Shown here: positions 1-12,544 of the stretch, piece after piece | How positions within the stretch are numbered: the first letter of the stretch is position 1 | Layout of the letters: each line of letters begins with the position of its first letter | Assembly: GCA_018857735.1 (NCBI GenBank) | Contig: JABMCL010000061.1 | Span: forward strand, 420,001-484,000 | From: Alviniconcha marisindica | Taxonomy: Eukaryota > Mollusca > Gastropoda > Provannidae | Direction of reading: 5' to 3' | Length of the DNA stretch: 64,000 nucleotides | The notes under the pieces: model-generated | Seen by the model: only the letters and a program-made list of their open reading frames with translations | What the model was told of the DNA's origin: nothing | The model's database searches: none | Translations under genes and position numbers: made by a program

Positions 1-148
1 CTATGTAGCGTTTGGTTTTGATTTTCCAAACCCTTGCCCGTGCGCTGATGCTCTCTTCCTTGGATTTTTGTCCGTCAGTACCGCCATGGAATCAGCTCGG
101 CGTTCAAGGAGTCCAGCTGTAACACTACGTGCCTCTCTCTGCCCACAG

Positions 149-311
149 GATACTGTTCTTCAAGGTGTGGAGCCGTCACGATCGCACCAACGACAGCCAG
201 CTGTGTACTGCCGGACTGTGCTACACCCAGCGGATCATAATGCCCAACGCTTCCAGAGCAAAGATAAGGTCCTGCTTCGGGGCACAGTACCCACCCTTCC
301 GTGACACCAGG
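149..311 (+). CDS. putative exon A of an unidentified gene
   Basis: A pyrimidine tract ending in CCCACAG precedes an open stretch that ends ACCAGG before a GTACGT donor. With one leading base completing a codon, it reads about 54 residues with Cys, Trp and Arg (motifs KVWSRHDRTNDSQLC and GLCYTQRIIMP) and ends in phase 0. I do not recognise the family. It may belong to the same plus-strand gene as the candidate exons at 3117 and 6527, but the whole transcript was not resolved. Another frame from about position 79 is also cysteine-rich but hits a stop, so the frame choice rests on the acceptor and donor. The last 17 bases form part of the minisatellite unit that follows. Confidence 0.35.
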
Positions 312-1150
312 GTACGTTTCCTTCCGTGACACCAGGGTACGTTTCCTTCCGTGACACCAGGGTACGTTTCCTTCCGTGACACCAGCGTACGTTTCCTTCC
401 ATGACACATGGGTACGTTTCCTTCCTTGACGCCATGGTACGTTCCTTCCGTGACACATGGGTACGTTTCCTTCCGTGACACCAGGGTACGTTCCTTCCGT
501 GACACCAGGGTACGTTTCCTTCCGTGACACCAGCGTACGTTTCCTTCCGTGACACATGGGTACGTTTCCTTCCTTGACGCCATGGTACGTTCCTTCCGTG
601 ACACATGGGTACGTTTCCTTTCGTGACACCAGGGTACGGTTTCTTCCGTGACGCCATGGTACGTTCCTTCCGTGCCACATGGGTACGTTTCCTTTCGTGA
701 CACCAAGGTACGTTCCTTCCGTGACGCCATGGTACGTTCCTTCCGTGACACATGGGTACGTTTCCTTTCGTGACACCAGGGTACGTTTTCTTCCGTGACG
801 CCATGGTACGTTCCTTCCGAGACACATGGGTACGTTCCTTCCGTGACACATGGGTACGTTTCCTTCCGTGACACCAGGGTAGGTTCCTTCCGTAACATCA
901 GGTTACGTTTTCTTCCGTGACACCATGGTACGTTTCCTTACACGACACCGGGGTACGTGTATTTGCATGATACTAGCTAAAGTGTGTTTCCTTCCGTGAC
1001 ACTGGAGTGCGTTCTCTTGAACGATACAAAGGTACGTTCCATTCGGGGATACCAAGGTACGTTTCTTGCCATGATAGTAAAATACGTTTCCTCCCGTGGT
1101 AATGAAGTACGTCTTCTACGTTTCCTTTCCTTGATACCAAGATAAGTTTT
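295..1150. repeat. minisatellite, about 24-bp unit, starting on an exon end
   Basis: More than 30 head-to-tail units of the type GTACGTTTCCTTCCGTGACA plus four variable bases (CCAG/CATG). Units are nearly identical at the left and decay after about 950. The first unit overlaps the last bases of putative exon A and its GTACGT donor, so each good unit carries a donor-like CAGGGTACGT. Long minus-strand open frames of repeated GRNVP/SRKETYP peptides are a by-product of the array. Confidence 0.9.
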
Positions 1151-1155
1151 CTTCT

Positions 1156-1365
1156 GTGATATCTAGACCTACACGTCGCCTTCCATCGTACCAGTAGTGT
1201 ACATTTGTAAACTCCGGATTAGTTATGCAACAAAACAGACTGACTTTTAAATTAGGTTCTGTCATGTCGAGTTTTTGGGTAGTTCTGGAATTTATAACTC
1301 ACTTGTGAATTGTGTGTTGGTGTGTTTAGTCCTTTTTTGTTTTCTTCTTCTTCTTCTCTTTTTTT

Positions 1366-1458
<93 letters not shown>

Positions 1459-2760
1459 ACTGACTACATGATGAAAGCAGACGCAGTGAATTACTTTCAG
1501 TTTAGCTTGCCTAAACTATCTGAAGGAAAATGTACTTCTTTCATCTAACAAACATGATTTTAATTACGCTGCATCAATTTCCTTAAAGCTTGCCTCTATT
1601 CTACTCGTTTTGATTTTGCGTTAAATCTCTCGTTGCCTGCAATGACTGACCTTTGAACTACTGTCTTCACAGCCACCTCCTGCTAAAGTTGAACGAAAGC
1701 CCTGCCCTGGGATTGGCTCGCCTGAGGTAGGCTGACATCATTTGCATACCGCAATGGAACCCGGCCCTTACTGGGGGAAACAAAAACAAAACAAAAAACA
1801 CTCAGCAGAAACCATAAGCACAATAAACTCTGAAACGTCTTTTCTTTCTTTCAATGTGCTTTACGTCCACGTGGTTGTGTGCACGTGTGTGGACGCAGGG
1901 GTGGGGGGGGGGGGGGGGGGGGGGGTAGAGTGAGATATGTAATGCATTATTAAATTACGTTGTGTATTGATGAAGTGTTTCATGTACAGCGCTTTGAGCT
2001 TCACACGTGTATAGTCGCAGAGGGATTCGGCGCATTAGAAATGCATTTATTATTATTAAAAACCGTATGGTTTGTTAGGGACGGGGGAGAATGGTATAGG
2101 GAATGAATTCCCAAGCCCACCTCCTTGTTGACACAGCTCCTGAGCTCTGAAACCTTTTTTTTTTTTTTTTTTTTTTAATTAAACCAAAATAAAACCAAAA
2201 ACATATTCATGCGAAAGCTAGTACATCATCAGTTTAAAAATCAGAGTTAAAAACAGATCTAAGACGTAATCCAAAATTTCACAACTTTCCAGTGATGTTG
2301 ATCTCCCTCGGGTAGTCAAATATACAATTCAAAGACATATCCTCGAATAACAAATTTCAAGTGTATACACCTTTTTCAGGCAACAGACAAAGAATGCAAA
2401 CGACGATATGAATGAACTTGAAGTTGGTAAAGAAGTTTGTGAATGAAGTGATCACAGCACCAAAAACATTCGAGTCAGAAATGTCCTGTTCGTTCCTTTC
2501 TGATTAATGTTCAATTCCGTCACTGCATCCACCCTACAATACTTGCTTGAGCGTCTCCAAATCTGCACAGTATACGTACCATGTTATGGCCGGCTGTGGA
2601 TGCACGGAAATTTCAAATCCCGCTAATCAAAAAGAATCACCCCGGTCATGGATCATTTTCCTAATGGGCTCCGGTAACTTGTTATAATCTGCCTTCCCCC
2701 GTCCGCTACTGTGAAACATGTTCCTCATTCAATCACAGCTGAAAACCGGTCTGTTCTCTG
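1156..2760. other. no gene seen; low-complexity tracts and a SINE fragment
   Basis: Contains a (CT)n microsatellite at about 1371-1455, a G homopolymer at about 1902-1926 and a T run at 2154-2176. The sequence near 2130-2152 is the reverse complement of a SINE family motif (AGCTCAGGAGCTGTGT) also found at 10.8, 20.5 and 62.1 kb. I see no convincing exon. Confidence 0.5.
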
Positions 2761-2764
2761 AAAT

Positions 2765-2999
<235 letters not shown>

Positions 3000-3034
3000 G
3001 GTAAGTCGTTCCACGCTCCAGAAATGTTATTTGC

Positions 3035-3039
3035 TGCTG

Positions 3040-3096
<57 letters not shown>

Positions 3097-3106
3097 TACT
3101 ACTATT
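3035..3106. repeat. CTA trinucleotide microsatellite
   Basis: About 20 CTA units end roughly 10 bases before the acceptor of putative exon B, so the repeat forms part of that exon's upstream tract. Confidence 0.95.
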
Positions 3107-3116
3107 CACTGGACAG

Positions 3117-3204
3117 GGCCTGGGAGCAGTGCGCTGGGATGAGGTGAAGAAAATCGTCCATGAGGAGTTCTCTCCCCCTTGTGTTGTCCAGAGCCCTCCT
3201 CGCG
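3117..3204 (+). CDS. putative exon B of an unidentified gene
   Basis: An acceptor ACTGGACAG and a GTAGGT donor bracket 29 codons plus one base, in phase with putative exon A. The peptide (motifs AVRWDEVKKIVHEEF and PPCVVQSPP) looks like ordinary protein, unlike the low-complexity flanks. It ends in phase 1, which does not match the phase expected by the WSC-type exon at 6527, so at least one exon between them is unseen or the boundaries differ. Family unknown. A long Ser/Val/Cys open frame through this region is mostly microsatellite translation. Confidence 0.35.
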
Positions 3205-3207
3205 GTA

Positions 3208-3890
3208 GGTCCGTCTGTCCAGCCATGTCTGTCTGTCTGTCCGTCAGTTTCCGTGTGTCTGTCTGTCCAGCCATGTCTGTCTGTCTGTCCGTTAGTTTCC
3301 GTGTGTCTTGTCCAGCCATGTCTGTCTGTCTTTCCGTCAGTTTCCGTGTGTCTGTCCAGCCATGTCTGTCTGTCTGTCCGTCAGTTTCCGTGTGTCTGTC
3401 TGTCCAGCCATGTCTGTCTTTCCGTCATTTTGCGCGTGTCTGTCTGTCCAACCATGTCTGTCTGTCTTTCCGTCAGTTTCCGTGTGTCTGTTCCGTGTGT
3501 ATATCCAGTCATGTCCGTCAGTTTCTATATGTCTGTCTGTCCAGCCATGTCCCTCTGCCCGTCGGTCAGTTTCCGTGTGTCCGTCTGACCAGCCATGTTC
3601 ATCTGTCTGTCCGTCAATTTCCGTGTGTCCGTCTGCCTGTCCGTCAGTTTCCGTGTGTCTGTCCAGCCATGTCCTTCTGCCTGTCCGTCAGTTTTCGTGT
3701 GTCTGTCTGTCCAGCCATGTCCGTCTGCCCTGTGTCCGTCAGTTTCCGTGTGTCCGTCTGTCTAACCATGTCCTTCAACCTATCCGTCGGTTTCCGTATG
3801 TCGGTCTGTCCAGCCATGTCCCACTGTCTGTCCGTCTGTCCGTCAGTTTCCGTCTCTCCGTCAGCTTCCGTGTGTCCGTCCTTTCATGCC
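3208..3890. repeat. minisatellite, about 45-50-bp unit
   Basis: Around 14 irregular units, each with a CCAGCCATGTC core followed by CTGTCTGTCCGTCAGTTTCC. The array begins three bases after the donor of putative exon B. Unit lengths vary (45, 48 and so on) and the right end is degenerate. Confidence 0.9.
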
Positions 3891-3984
3891 CCTTTTGGGT
3901 TTTGTATAACTATATTTTGTTTGTTTGTTTGGTCTTGTTACTGAGAGTTATTACTCATATTACCCGCCAGTACCTCTTGGGAGC

Positions 3985-4046
3985 CGCCCTGATATAACCG
4001 TACCGGTTGACTGGGCGTAAAACACCAACTTACTTACTTACTTAGC
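3985..4046 (+). repeat. retroposon tail (GATATAACCGT family), copy 1
   Basis: Core CTGATATAACCGTACCGG followed by TTGACTGGGCGTAAAACACC and a TTAC tail of four units, as expected for a 3' end of a non-LTR-type retroposon. Diverged copies of the same core occur at about 6160, 21048, 50877, 51797, 54278 and 55780. Confidence 0.75.
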
Positions 4047-4654
4047 TCTTGGGAGACAACAAGTTTAACCAGACCAACTGTTAATTCAGATTATGGCAGT
4101 CAATGCCCGACTGTTTCTATGTCTGATACCATCTCTGTCATCTTCTTCCGTATTCTCGGGCGAACACTTAATTGCCAGCACTATTAAAGGGGACCTAACC
4201 CCAGATGAAAGCGTAGAAAATGTCCAGTATATACGTTAATCTCCACGCAGGCTTTCTTTGGTTGTTCTAGCCATAGTTATACAATATAAGTCCTTTTTTT
4301 CTTTCTTTTTTTTTGCTCCCAGTTTGACATCCTCAGGGTGCAACTGTGATCGGCTCGCTCTTATGACGTCACTGATAGGCTACAAACTGCTGGGCACAAA
4401 ATGGCAACAGTCACCATCGTGTCAGTATTAAGCTATTTTGCGACTTTCACTGAATGTCCATTTTTTGACAAACAGGACGAGAAATCGAGTTAAAAACCGC
4501 TCAGTGTATATTTTTCTATTTCATTCCTATCGAGAGAGCACTGTGGTGTGGCTAATGGGGTGCCCTTCGCTTTGGGGTCCGGTTCATATTACCCCCTGGC
4601 TAGACTTACCATAGGGTCATGATGGGAGTAAAACAGGGTGATAGTTGTTTTTTG
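4047..4654. other. no gene seen
   Basis: AT-rich unique-looking sequence with short T runs. I see no open frame of note, no clear splice-bounded exon and no repeat family shared with the rest of the window. Confidence 0.4.
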
Positions 4655-5070
4655 GGATTGATTGATGATCGCTTATATTTATAGCGCTATTCTCCGCTCT
4701 CATGAGCAGACTCACTGCGCTCGCATGTGGCTCTACATGAGTGACAAGCTTTTTATAGCGCGTTTTTTGAATATCCACCGAAGTGGTGTGTACACCATAC
4801 AACCATGTACCATGTCACTTCATGCAAAGCCACATACGTAAGGTGTATGAGTGTTCAGCTGTAACCTGCCACCTGCACTTTTGGGAGAAAGACCGGGGTC
4901 TTTTACGTGCTACTACGGTAACACGGGGGTGAAACGGATACCGAAATAAGAGTCAGCACAGAAAGTCGACCCTGGAGAAGAAAATTTCTCCCTCCGCTCC
5001 TGCAGGGATTCGAACCCGCGACCTTTAAATCACGAGTCCGGCGCTCTAACCATTAAGCTATCCCCGCCCC
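4655..5070 (-). repeat. tRNA-derived SINE, copy 1
   Basis: Read on the minus strand, the 5' end (5070 downwards) is tRNA-like: box A type TAGCTTAATGG followed by box B GGTTCGAATCC about 40 bases on. An unrelated body of about 340 bases ends in ATTGATTGATTG-like sequence at the left. A second copy lies at 61504-61982 and a degraded one at 21110-21455. The repetition and the long body show that this is a SINE and not a tRNA gene. Confidence 0.85.
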
Positions 5071-5662
5071 TAATATAGTGGGCAGCGGAATCAGCCGGCC
5101 GGGTTAATTAATTAATTTGTGGTAGATAAGTTTTATATTTGCTTTTATTAGGACAGTAATTTTTAAGAGGTGGAACTCGTGAAGAAGCAATTTTTATGTG
5201 ATATGCCCAGCTTGATGTCAGACGGATTTCTCATGTATTTATTTATGAATGATTTTGTACCCGGATGTTTGTCTGCTGTTGTTATAATTTAACGATGTTT
5301 TATGATTGACGGGAATGTGTGATGAGTGTACTTGACACCACAAAACATTCCTTGCTAGTGCAGTTGTAGTGACATTTGGCAATAAAGTTGTATTTTGCGT
5401 GAATCTTTGTGACTGTCATGGTCTCTGTTTCTTTTTACTCTTCCCATCACAGATCGGTCATGCATTTATCCCATTCGCTGCTTGGTTGCGAGCACTCAGC
5501 AGTTTGAACTTCTGCAGCGTCTGCCGAGGTCCATGACAGTGGAATGGTGTATACACCGGTACGCTGTTTACTTCAGTGTAGTTCGTTCGACTGACTGGTT
5601 TGGGTCTGTGTGGAATTGCTTTGCCTGGTCGTGTTTTTCTTTTGCCTTTTAGTACTTGTTCA

Positions 5663-6086
<424 letters not shown>

Positions 6087-6361
6087 CCACCCCGAACCCC
6101 CAGTTTTAACATGTATGTATTTCAAGCATGTACTATGTTCTGCCAAAATGTGTTTCGCCTTAATATAACCGTCAAAGTTGACTGGGCGTTAAAAATCTAT
6201 TACCTATATATCTCTCTAGCTTTGTACTCTCAGTTGTTGTAAATACAAACACGCTAATTGATGGGGGGTTTTCCCCATTTATATTTCATCTTCATGTATT
6301 GTACATTAAAGACTTTTAAGGTGTCAAACGAACACAGAAATTTAACGAGAGCAGGACGTCG

Positions 6362-6414
6362 TACTATATTATAATATTATGGGTTCATTGATAGTGATAC
6401 ATCACACTGAGACT
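6362..6414 (+). repeat. isolated unit of the 12.6-kb tandem repeat
   Basis: A single copy of the ATTATGGGTTCATTGATAGT unit that is tandemly arrayed at 12545-12920. Confidence 0.8.
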
Positions 6415-6526
6415 GATTTCTGTTGTTGTTGTTGTTTCGTTTTAAGATGGGGGGGGGGGGGGTCGGCGCCCACCTCTGTTTATTGTTCAACACCGTAAAG
6501 CTTGGACTACCGTCTGTTGAATACAG

Positions 6527-6713
6527 ATGCTACCAGCGGGAATACAAGTATGCCGCCCTCACGGAAGCTTCCAGGTGTCTGTGCGCTCGGACTATCGACA
6601 TCTCGCCGGAAGCTGTTGAGATCAAAAACCGGAAGTGTGTCAGAGATTGCAGCGGGGACAAGAATCAGAAATGTGGGCATGGTGACCGCCTCAGCGTCTG
6701 GTTCACTGGAGTG
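6527..6713 (+). CDS. exon encoding most of a WSC-type cysteine-rich domain
   Basis: After the acceptor GAATACAG the sequence reads about 62 residues up to a GTAACT donor. The cysteine pattern and motifs (CYQREYKYAAL, SRCLCA, CVRDCSGDKNQKCGHG, RLSVWFTG) match the second half of a WSC domain, an extracellular putative carbohydrate-binding module whose hallmark is a G/E-YKYAAL/AGLQ stretch, a C-x-C pair and a C-x(3)-C-x-G-N/D core. The domain's first cysteines would lie in an upstream exon. If the donor is not used, the frame runs through a CAT repeat to a stop at 6822-6824, with AATAAA near 6854, so this could instead be the terminal exon. The parent protein is not identified. Confidence 0.5.
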
Positions 6714-6989
6714 GTAACTACTCATCATCGTCGTCGTCGTCGTCATCATTATCATCATCATCATCATCTCTGCAGTAATACGTGTCATGATAATGAATGT
6801 GATGATGAAGACTTTTTATTTTAACTATGATGTATCTCACAGTGAACGTGGTGAATAAAGTAACTGCATATGTACCGATAATGGTCAGTCAACCGATCGA
6901 CACGTGTCAGAACAAGTCAGGCGTGAACCGCATTTGAACCAGCTGTTTTCCATCGATAAACATGATCCTGCTTCTGATCTTCTGCTGTG

Positions 6990-7271
6990 CTAAGATTGAT
7001 TGATTGAACTTTATTTCTCAACGGTGAAGATATTAGCACAAAGGCCGACTCACATATCTGCCGTTGCTACAGTACTACTAATAACCAAGACATTCACAGT
7101 GGAATATTATTACAGAAGGCTATAGACAAATACAGCATCAGTAAAAATAAAATATAAAATAAATAAAATAATAATAATAACAACAACAACACATATAAAA
7201 CCAGACAGCGATTGCAACGGAAATTGAAAAAATAGCAGTGAAAATCAACTGGAGCGAAAAAGTCTAAAACT

Positions 7272-7360
<89 letters not shown>

Positions 7361-7375
7361 GCGCGCGCACACACA
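6990..7375 (-). repeat. retroposon 3' end plus CA/CG microsatellite
   Basis: On the minus strand the sequence near 7010 reads AGAAATAAAGTTCAATCAA with an ATCA-type tail, as in a retroposon 3' terminus. A CA run at about 7276-7346 passes into a CG run ending near 7370. Confidence 0.5.
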
Positions 7376-7654
7376 ACTGGGTAATTTACAGAGAGAGCAG
7401 GGGAAGGGGAGGGATAAAATTAAGCTTTAAAAAACGACAATAACAACAAGGAAAAGGAAACGGATACTAAATTAGTACATAAAATTTAAAAAACAAAACA
7501 AAACACAAAGATATACAGAGCCGAGTGGAGGCCGGGTGGGGGGAGTTTGGAAGGGGGAGTTGGGGGGGGGGGGGAGCGAGACAAGCAAAACAGGAAATAG
7601 CCATGAAAAGTAAACGCTGCAACGATTTGTCTTTCGTTCATCACGTGCCACTTC

Positions 7655-7768
7655 TCGTTAGATCAGAGTTCACGAGATGTGTAAAAGTCGAGAGGACCAT
7701 GGCTGGGCGCCCCGTACCTAATACTAATAGTCCTTATGGTCTCTGTGGACGTAAAGCAACACGGAACT
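7655..7768 (+). repeat. SINE tail family (GGACGTAAAGCA), copy
   Basis: Shares the AAAGTCGAG and CTCTGTGGACGTAAAGCAAC motifs with copies at 20495-20592, 45160-45230 and 62100-62195, and with the reverse-oriented piece at 10760-10890. Confidence 0.65.
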
Positions 7769-7979
7769 CATAAATTAACATTCACCGTGCACGAAATAGG
7801 CTACGATGCATGCCGTCCGAAACAAACCGTGACCTGACTGTAGGCTGTACCGTACTCGGTCATGAAAAGACACTGGGTGTTCTGTTTCAGGGATGTCCGC
7901 CCTAAGCAAGCTATGAGACCGAGGATGTGATGCCTGCTTTGCAAATGACCGGACTGAGTTGTTGTTTCAACTCGCAGCA

Positions 7980-8152
7980 CCACAAATCAGTAAATGGCGC
8001 ACCGGTTGGCAGCTGGTTCAGACGGAACACTGGAGCCGTTTCAAAGGCGACGTTGGAGAAACTTCTGAGGGACGGGGTGGAGCGCATAATTATGGGCTTT
8101 TCCGAGCGCATAGATACCATCTTGAACTGGACTGGACTGGACTGGACTGGCA
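7980..8152 (+). repeat. retroposon relic and GGACT microsatellite
   Basis: The stretch GGAGCGCATAATTATG with its flanks recurs, inverted and diverged, near 35790-35835. It is followed by about five GGACT units. Confidence 0.5.
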
Positions 8153-8654
8153 GCTGATTAAATTCATAATCTGACTAATTTCTGGATTTCTTTTTTCGTT
8201 GTGTGGCCGTTTTGTTTTTGTTTCTTTCTTTGTTTTGCACGTGATCCATCGATTCCGTAGCGCGAAGACAGAACCTTTTTCTCTCTGCTTTCTTCTTCTT
8301 CTTCTTCTTCTCCTTCTTGGAACCGGTTTAAAAAATTAAAAAATTATATTTAAAAAAAACGAGGGTAGCTTTTTCCAAACTGTCCGCGGGAAGACCTGAC
8401 CAAAATCAACACTCAAAATATCATGAGGACTTTGTTTCCAAACGTGACATGCCGCTGTTTGAAACGCCCAGTTGACTTTATATCGGACATAGAAAACGAG
8501 TTCTTTCTTTCTGAATGACCCGGCACTCGTGACCTGTGCTCACGTCGCTCGATGCCCATACTCAAAGGATTCCGCACCAACAGACCTGTCAGTATCGCCC
8601 ACGACAGTGACGGTCTCACAAGCTTTGATCTGACCCCGATGTTATGCTGCGTGG

Positions 8655-9052
<398 letters not shown>

Positions 9053-9329
9053 TCATTAGGGCAATGGGAATGAAGAAAAGGCTTTTGAAAAGAGAATGGT
9101 TTTCAAGGAAGATTTAAAAGAACTGACATGACTTAGGTAGAATGACGGACATGAACAGGGAGTTGGTTCCAGATAGTTCGAGCCTGGTAAGAGCAAGAGC
9201 GTTGACCACTGATATGAAATATATGGTAGTTAATGAAAGCGCGACAGGATGCCTAGTCGTTTTGATAAAACGGTTCGGAATCAATCAGTCTTGTTGCAGT
9301 CAGTGCTTTAGCTAGTTGGCTAAACATGG

Positions 9330-9720
9330 TGTTCATTCTTCGCCGCCGGGCTTCTCGCGCCGAACATTATTTCAGTGTGGCGCTCTGATTGGCTGAAGCT
9401 GCTTGAATGATTGACAGCCCGAAACCATCGTTAACAAAGAAACTGCTGGTGTGCGTCCAGCACTCGGCGTTGACTGTACACACGAGCTGTGATGGATCCA
9501 ACGACCGAACTGTCACTCGCAACTGAAACTCGTTTGCTAAATTCGATACAGAATCTACAGGGCTTTTTCAAACAAAGTCCTGAATTTTCATTTCGACCTT
9601 CTCTACTCTCTGACTGAAACAAAGCGGCGAGTTTCGGGGAGGGCTAGTTCCTTTAACGCTGCCAGTAGTCTCCGGAAAGGTAGTGACTGGGCTTGTTCAC
9701 ACGTTTGAGGTGGGGAGAGG
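9330..9720 (+). promoter_or_regulatory. possible promoter / first-exon region
   Basis: Unusually repeat-free and GC-rich for this part of the window. Contains an E2F-like TTCTCGCGCCG, a CCAAT-type GATTGGCTG and a TCCGGAAAGGTAGTG that combines an ETS core with a possible donor. A 41-codon open frame (9492-9617, beginning MDPTTELSLATETR) lies inside. It could be the start of the integrase-derived gene, whose 12931 exon begins with an acceptor and so needs an upstream exon. This is inference from motifs only. Confidence 0.3.
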
Positions 9721-9899
9721 TGGAATATACACTGTCACCGCCGGAACGGTTCTGCAGTCAGATGCCGGTGCAGCGGTGTGACATAGATGTTGTTTTTCGT
9801 GTGTGTTGCTTCCGGCATTGCTTGGTGCAATTAAAAACTGAATCAACAGAATAAATCTTCTTTTTCATTTTCTTTCTTTTTTCTTAGGGAGGGGAGGGG

Positions 9900-9904
9900 C
9901 GGTG

Positions 9905-9964
<60 letters not shown>

Positions 9965-10139
9965 TAATAACTGCCGCACACAGTCACACACTGACAATCA
10001 CGTGCTCACACAAAGGCCGCGCATGTACATTTGCATACAAGACTGAGACGCTCGCATGCCGCAACTGATTGATGAGTATGCATGATACACTACACAACAC
10101 TCGCACACCTACCGTCGCGGCCTACCACATACGCACGGC

Positions 10140-10177
<38 letters not shown>

Positions 10178-10216
10178 ACACTGACACACACACACACCAC
10201 CACCACCACCACCACC
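9900..10216. repeat. CT, CA and CAC microsatellites
   Basis: Interrupted CT run at about 9906-9964 and a CA run passing into CAC units at about 10141-10216. Confidence 0.95.
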
Positions 10217-10429
10217 TTATACCACGCAACTCAGTCGTCACTAGTCTGGTAGCAACTTTGATACAGCAACAGCTGGAGATTCGGAATCGCCGTTACTGAT
10301 GCCGCGACACTGAAGAGCACATCCGTGAGTCTGCCGCACTGACTGAAACGGAACAGCGGCGCTATATCAGTAAAAGCAATCAACAAACTTGCCCACAGCT
10401 GTCACACCCCGCGTCCCTAATCACTGAAG

Positions 10430-10895
10430 AATTATGGTTTCCCGGCTGTGGACGTCAAGCACCATGTTTACTTACAAACGGCTTGCCCTGGACGTAAAGC
10501 GGCACCATGAAAGAAGAACAAACCTCAGAGCTCACGGACTGTGTGACCCGAACAGGGAGGTGGGTGCGGCACGGTCCGGCCTGAGCCGGCTCCCAGGCAT
10601 AGTCCCATTGTCAGATCCCCTGCCCCTAACTAAGCCTCAGTCATGGTTTATATGGACGTCAAGCACCATACTGACTCGAAAAGACAGAAAAAAAGAAAAA
10701 AAACTTGCTGCAGACTCCGTACCGAACTGACACGCCTTAATTGTTGTTGTTGAAGTGTTGTTCAGTTTAGGCGTCCACTACACGGAAACCCGGCGACACC
10801 GCCGGGTAGGCGAGTCAGTCATTTATTACTGAGGGGAGCCTAGGACGTCCACTTCGACTTTCACTGACACAGCTCCTGAGTTCTGACACGCCTTA
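10430..10895. repeat. SINE-family fragments in both orientations
   Basis: At 10430-10690 there are two ATGGTTT...GGACGTCAAGCACCAT motifs on the plus strand. At 10760-10890 the CGACTTTCACTGACACAGCT segment is the reverse complement of the family seen at 20.5 and 62.1 kb. Confidence 0.55.
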
Positions 10896-11139
10896 CGGCC
10901 AATCCGCAGTTCATTTCACTCACTGATGTTTGTCCGGCGGGGTACCTCAGTCAGTCTGATTGTTTTTGTTGTTGCCTCTTGTTCCCGGCGGCTGCATAAA
11001 CTTGACTGCTGACACTGAATATGTGCGGCGACTGTGATACGGCCGCGAGCCCAGCGTGGGCTGGAAAAAAATCACATAATTATATACAAGTGATATTTTC
11101 CAGCCCACTCGCCGTGTCGCACTAGTCTGCAATCAAGTT

Positions 11140-12540
11140 TATACGCCTATCAAGTCTACAGCCATGTTCGTACATAAATGTAAACTGTCCGTGTTGACAG
11201 CGGTCCCATCCTCAAATATATTCAATCTTCAAATGGTACAGCTTTGTTCAACCATCTGGGAACTCCAGCCATCCGAAGATTGCTTGCACTTGCAGTCTGG
11301 TACTTTTTCTTTTCTGTTTTAACAAAATTAGAGGTCATTAGATCACGTATCTCTGTTCGATTGATTAATGGAAACTGAATATCAGGGTAACAAACGCTGA
11401 ATCGTGGATGATACATTATTCTACGATCTCAGCTCTTGAGGGCTGTTGCCATCCTGTGACGGTGGACCAACTTTGAACAAATCTTGTGGCTGTAGGCCAA
11501 CACTGCCTACAGTGCACTATTGTCCTAGAGCGCAGATACGGGATTCTTCCATCAAATCACGAGTACGATATAACAGCTCTTCCAGAGTAGCTGTGTGGTA
11601 TAATTTAAGCTTTTGGCACACATTACACTTTTATTTGCACGCCCCACTAAATTAACCTGTGGTTAATGTGGTCCATGTAGTTTATCAGTACTAAGTTGTA
11701 GCAACTTGTAATTTTATAGCATTTGTACTGAAACAGCAATGCCCACAGCTAAGACTAGTAAGCTCACTACTTAATACACAGTTATGCTTCAAAGATGGTT
11801 CTTAATTTGGAGACAGATATATATGTATAACTTACAGTAATCCACAGTTGGTGCATGCTTCAAAGATGGTTAATGATTCAGAAATGGTAATGTGCACACA
11901 GACTTTACTATTGAGTGTGTGGTTGGTATCAAATGTGGCCCATTGTTCAATGCGTGGTTGACGTGTGTTTCAAAGCTGGTCCGTGCTATGACTGATATTG
12001 AGATATTATATAATGATAACCAGTGGTACTGGTTCTCTGTATTCTATAAATTAAATGTGATCACTCGTGATTGCATGTTTGCATTTAAAAAATGATCTGT
12101 GATTCAGAGATAGTGATGTGCCATGGTATGCTTGTAAAGTGTAACATGTAAGATTAAAAATAAACCTTTATTGGTTGATCAGTGTTTGGTTCAAAGATTA
12201 CTATCATTTGTATCACACCTAACAATAACATAGTCATTTTTTTTATCTATTGAAAATGCCCAAATGTAGTGGGCACTAGGTTCATAGCACAGTCTTGCTG
12301 ACAGTGTCAAAATCAAATGGTCCTTTTATATTTTAGGTGTGTTTTTCCAATGCCTTGTGATGTTAATCACTAAATCAGCTTTATGTTGTAATACTGTATC
12401 ATGTATACATTGGTTACATTTGGGGGGGTTTATAACTTATTTTAATAGTTTTACTTTTAGTTTTAGTATAATAGTTATGCTTCATTATAAATCACATGGA
12501 ATGATGATAATATAATAAAGAAAAGAAGCACAAATCCTTT
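11140..12540. other. no gene seen; degenerate short repeats
   Basis: AT-rich. The phrase TTCAAAGATGGT or a close variant recurs at irregular spacing (about 11790, 11860, 11967 and 12190), suggesting a very decayed tandem repeat. No exon can be supported; a 5' UTR exon of the downstream gene could be hidden here. Confidence 0.4.
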
Positions 12541-12544
12541 GTCC

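Noticed and set aside
75..898. Three overlapping minus-strand frames of more than 200 codons with GRNVP and SRKETYP repeats
   Set aside because: A 24-bp unit is divisible by three, so several frames stay open automatically. There is no non-repeat coding sequence at either end.
295..1150. Possible CRISPR-like array
   Set aside because: Units are contiguous without unique spacers, and the window is eukaryotic.
4990..5070. tRNA gene on the minus strand (also at 61915-61982)
   Set aside because: Box A and B are present but the same head is joined to a shared long body at two places with a SINE-type 3' end, so these are SINE heads.
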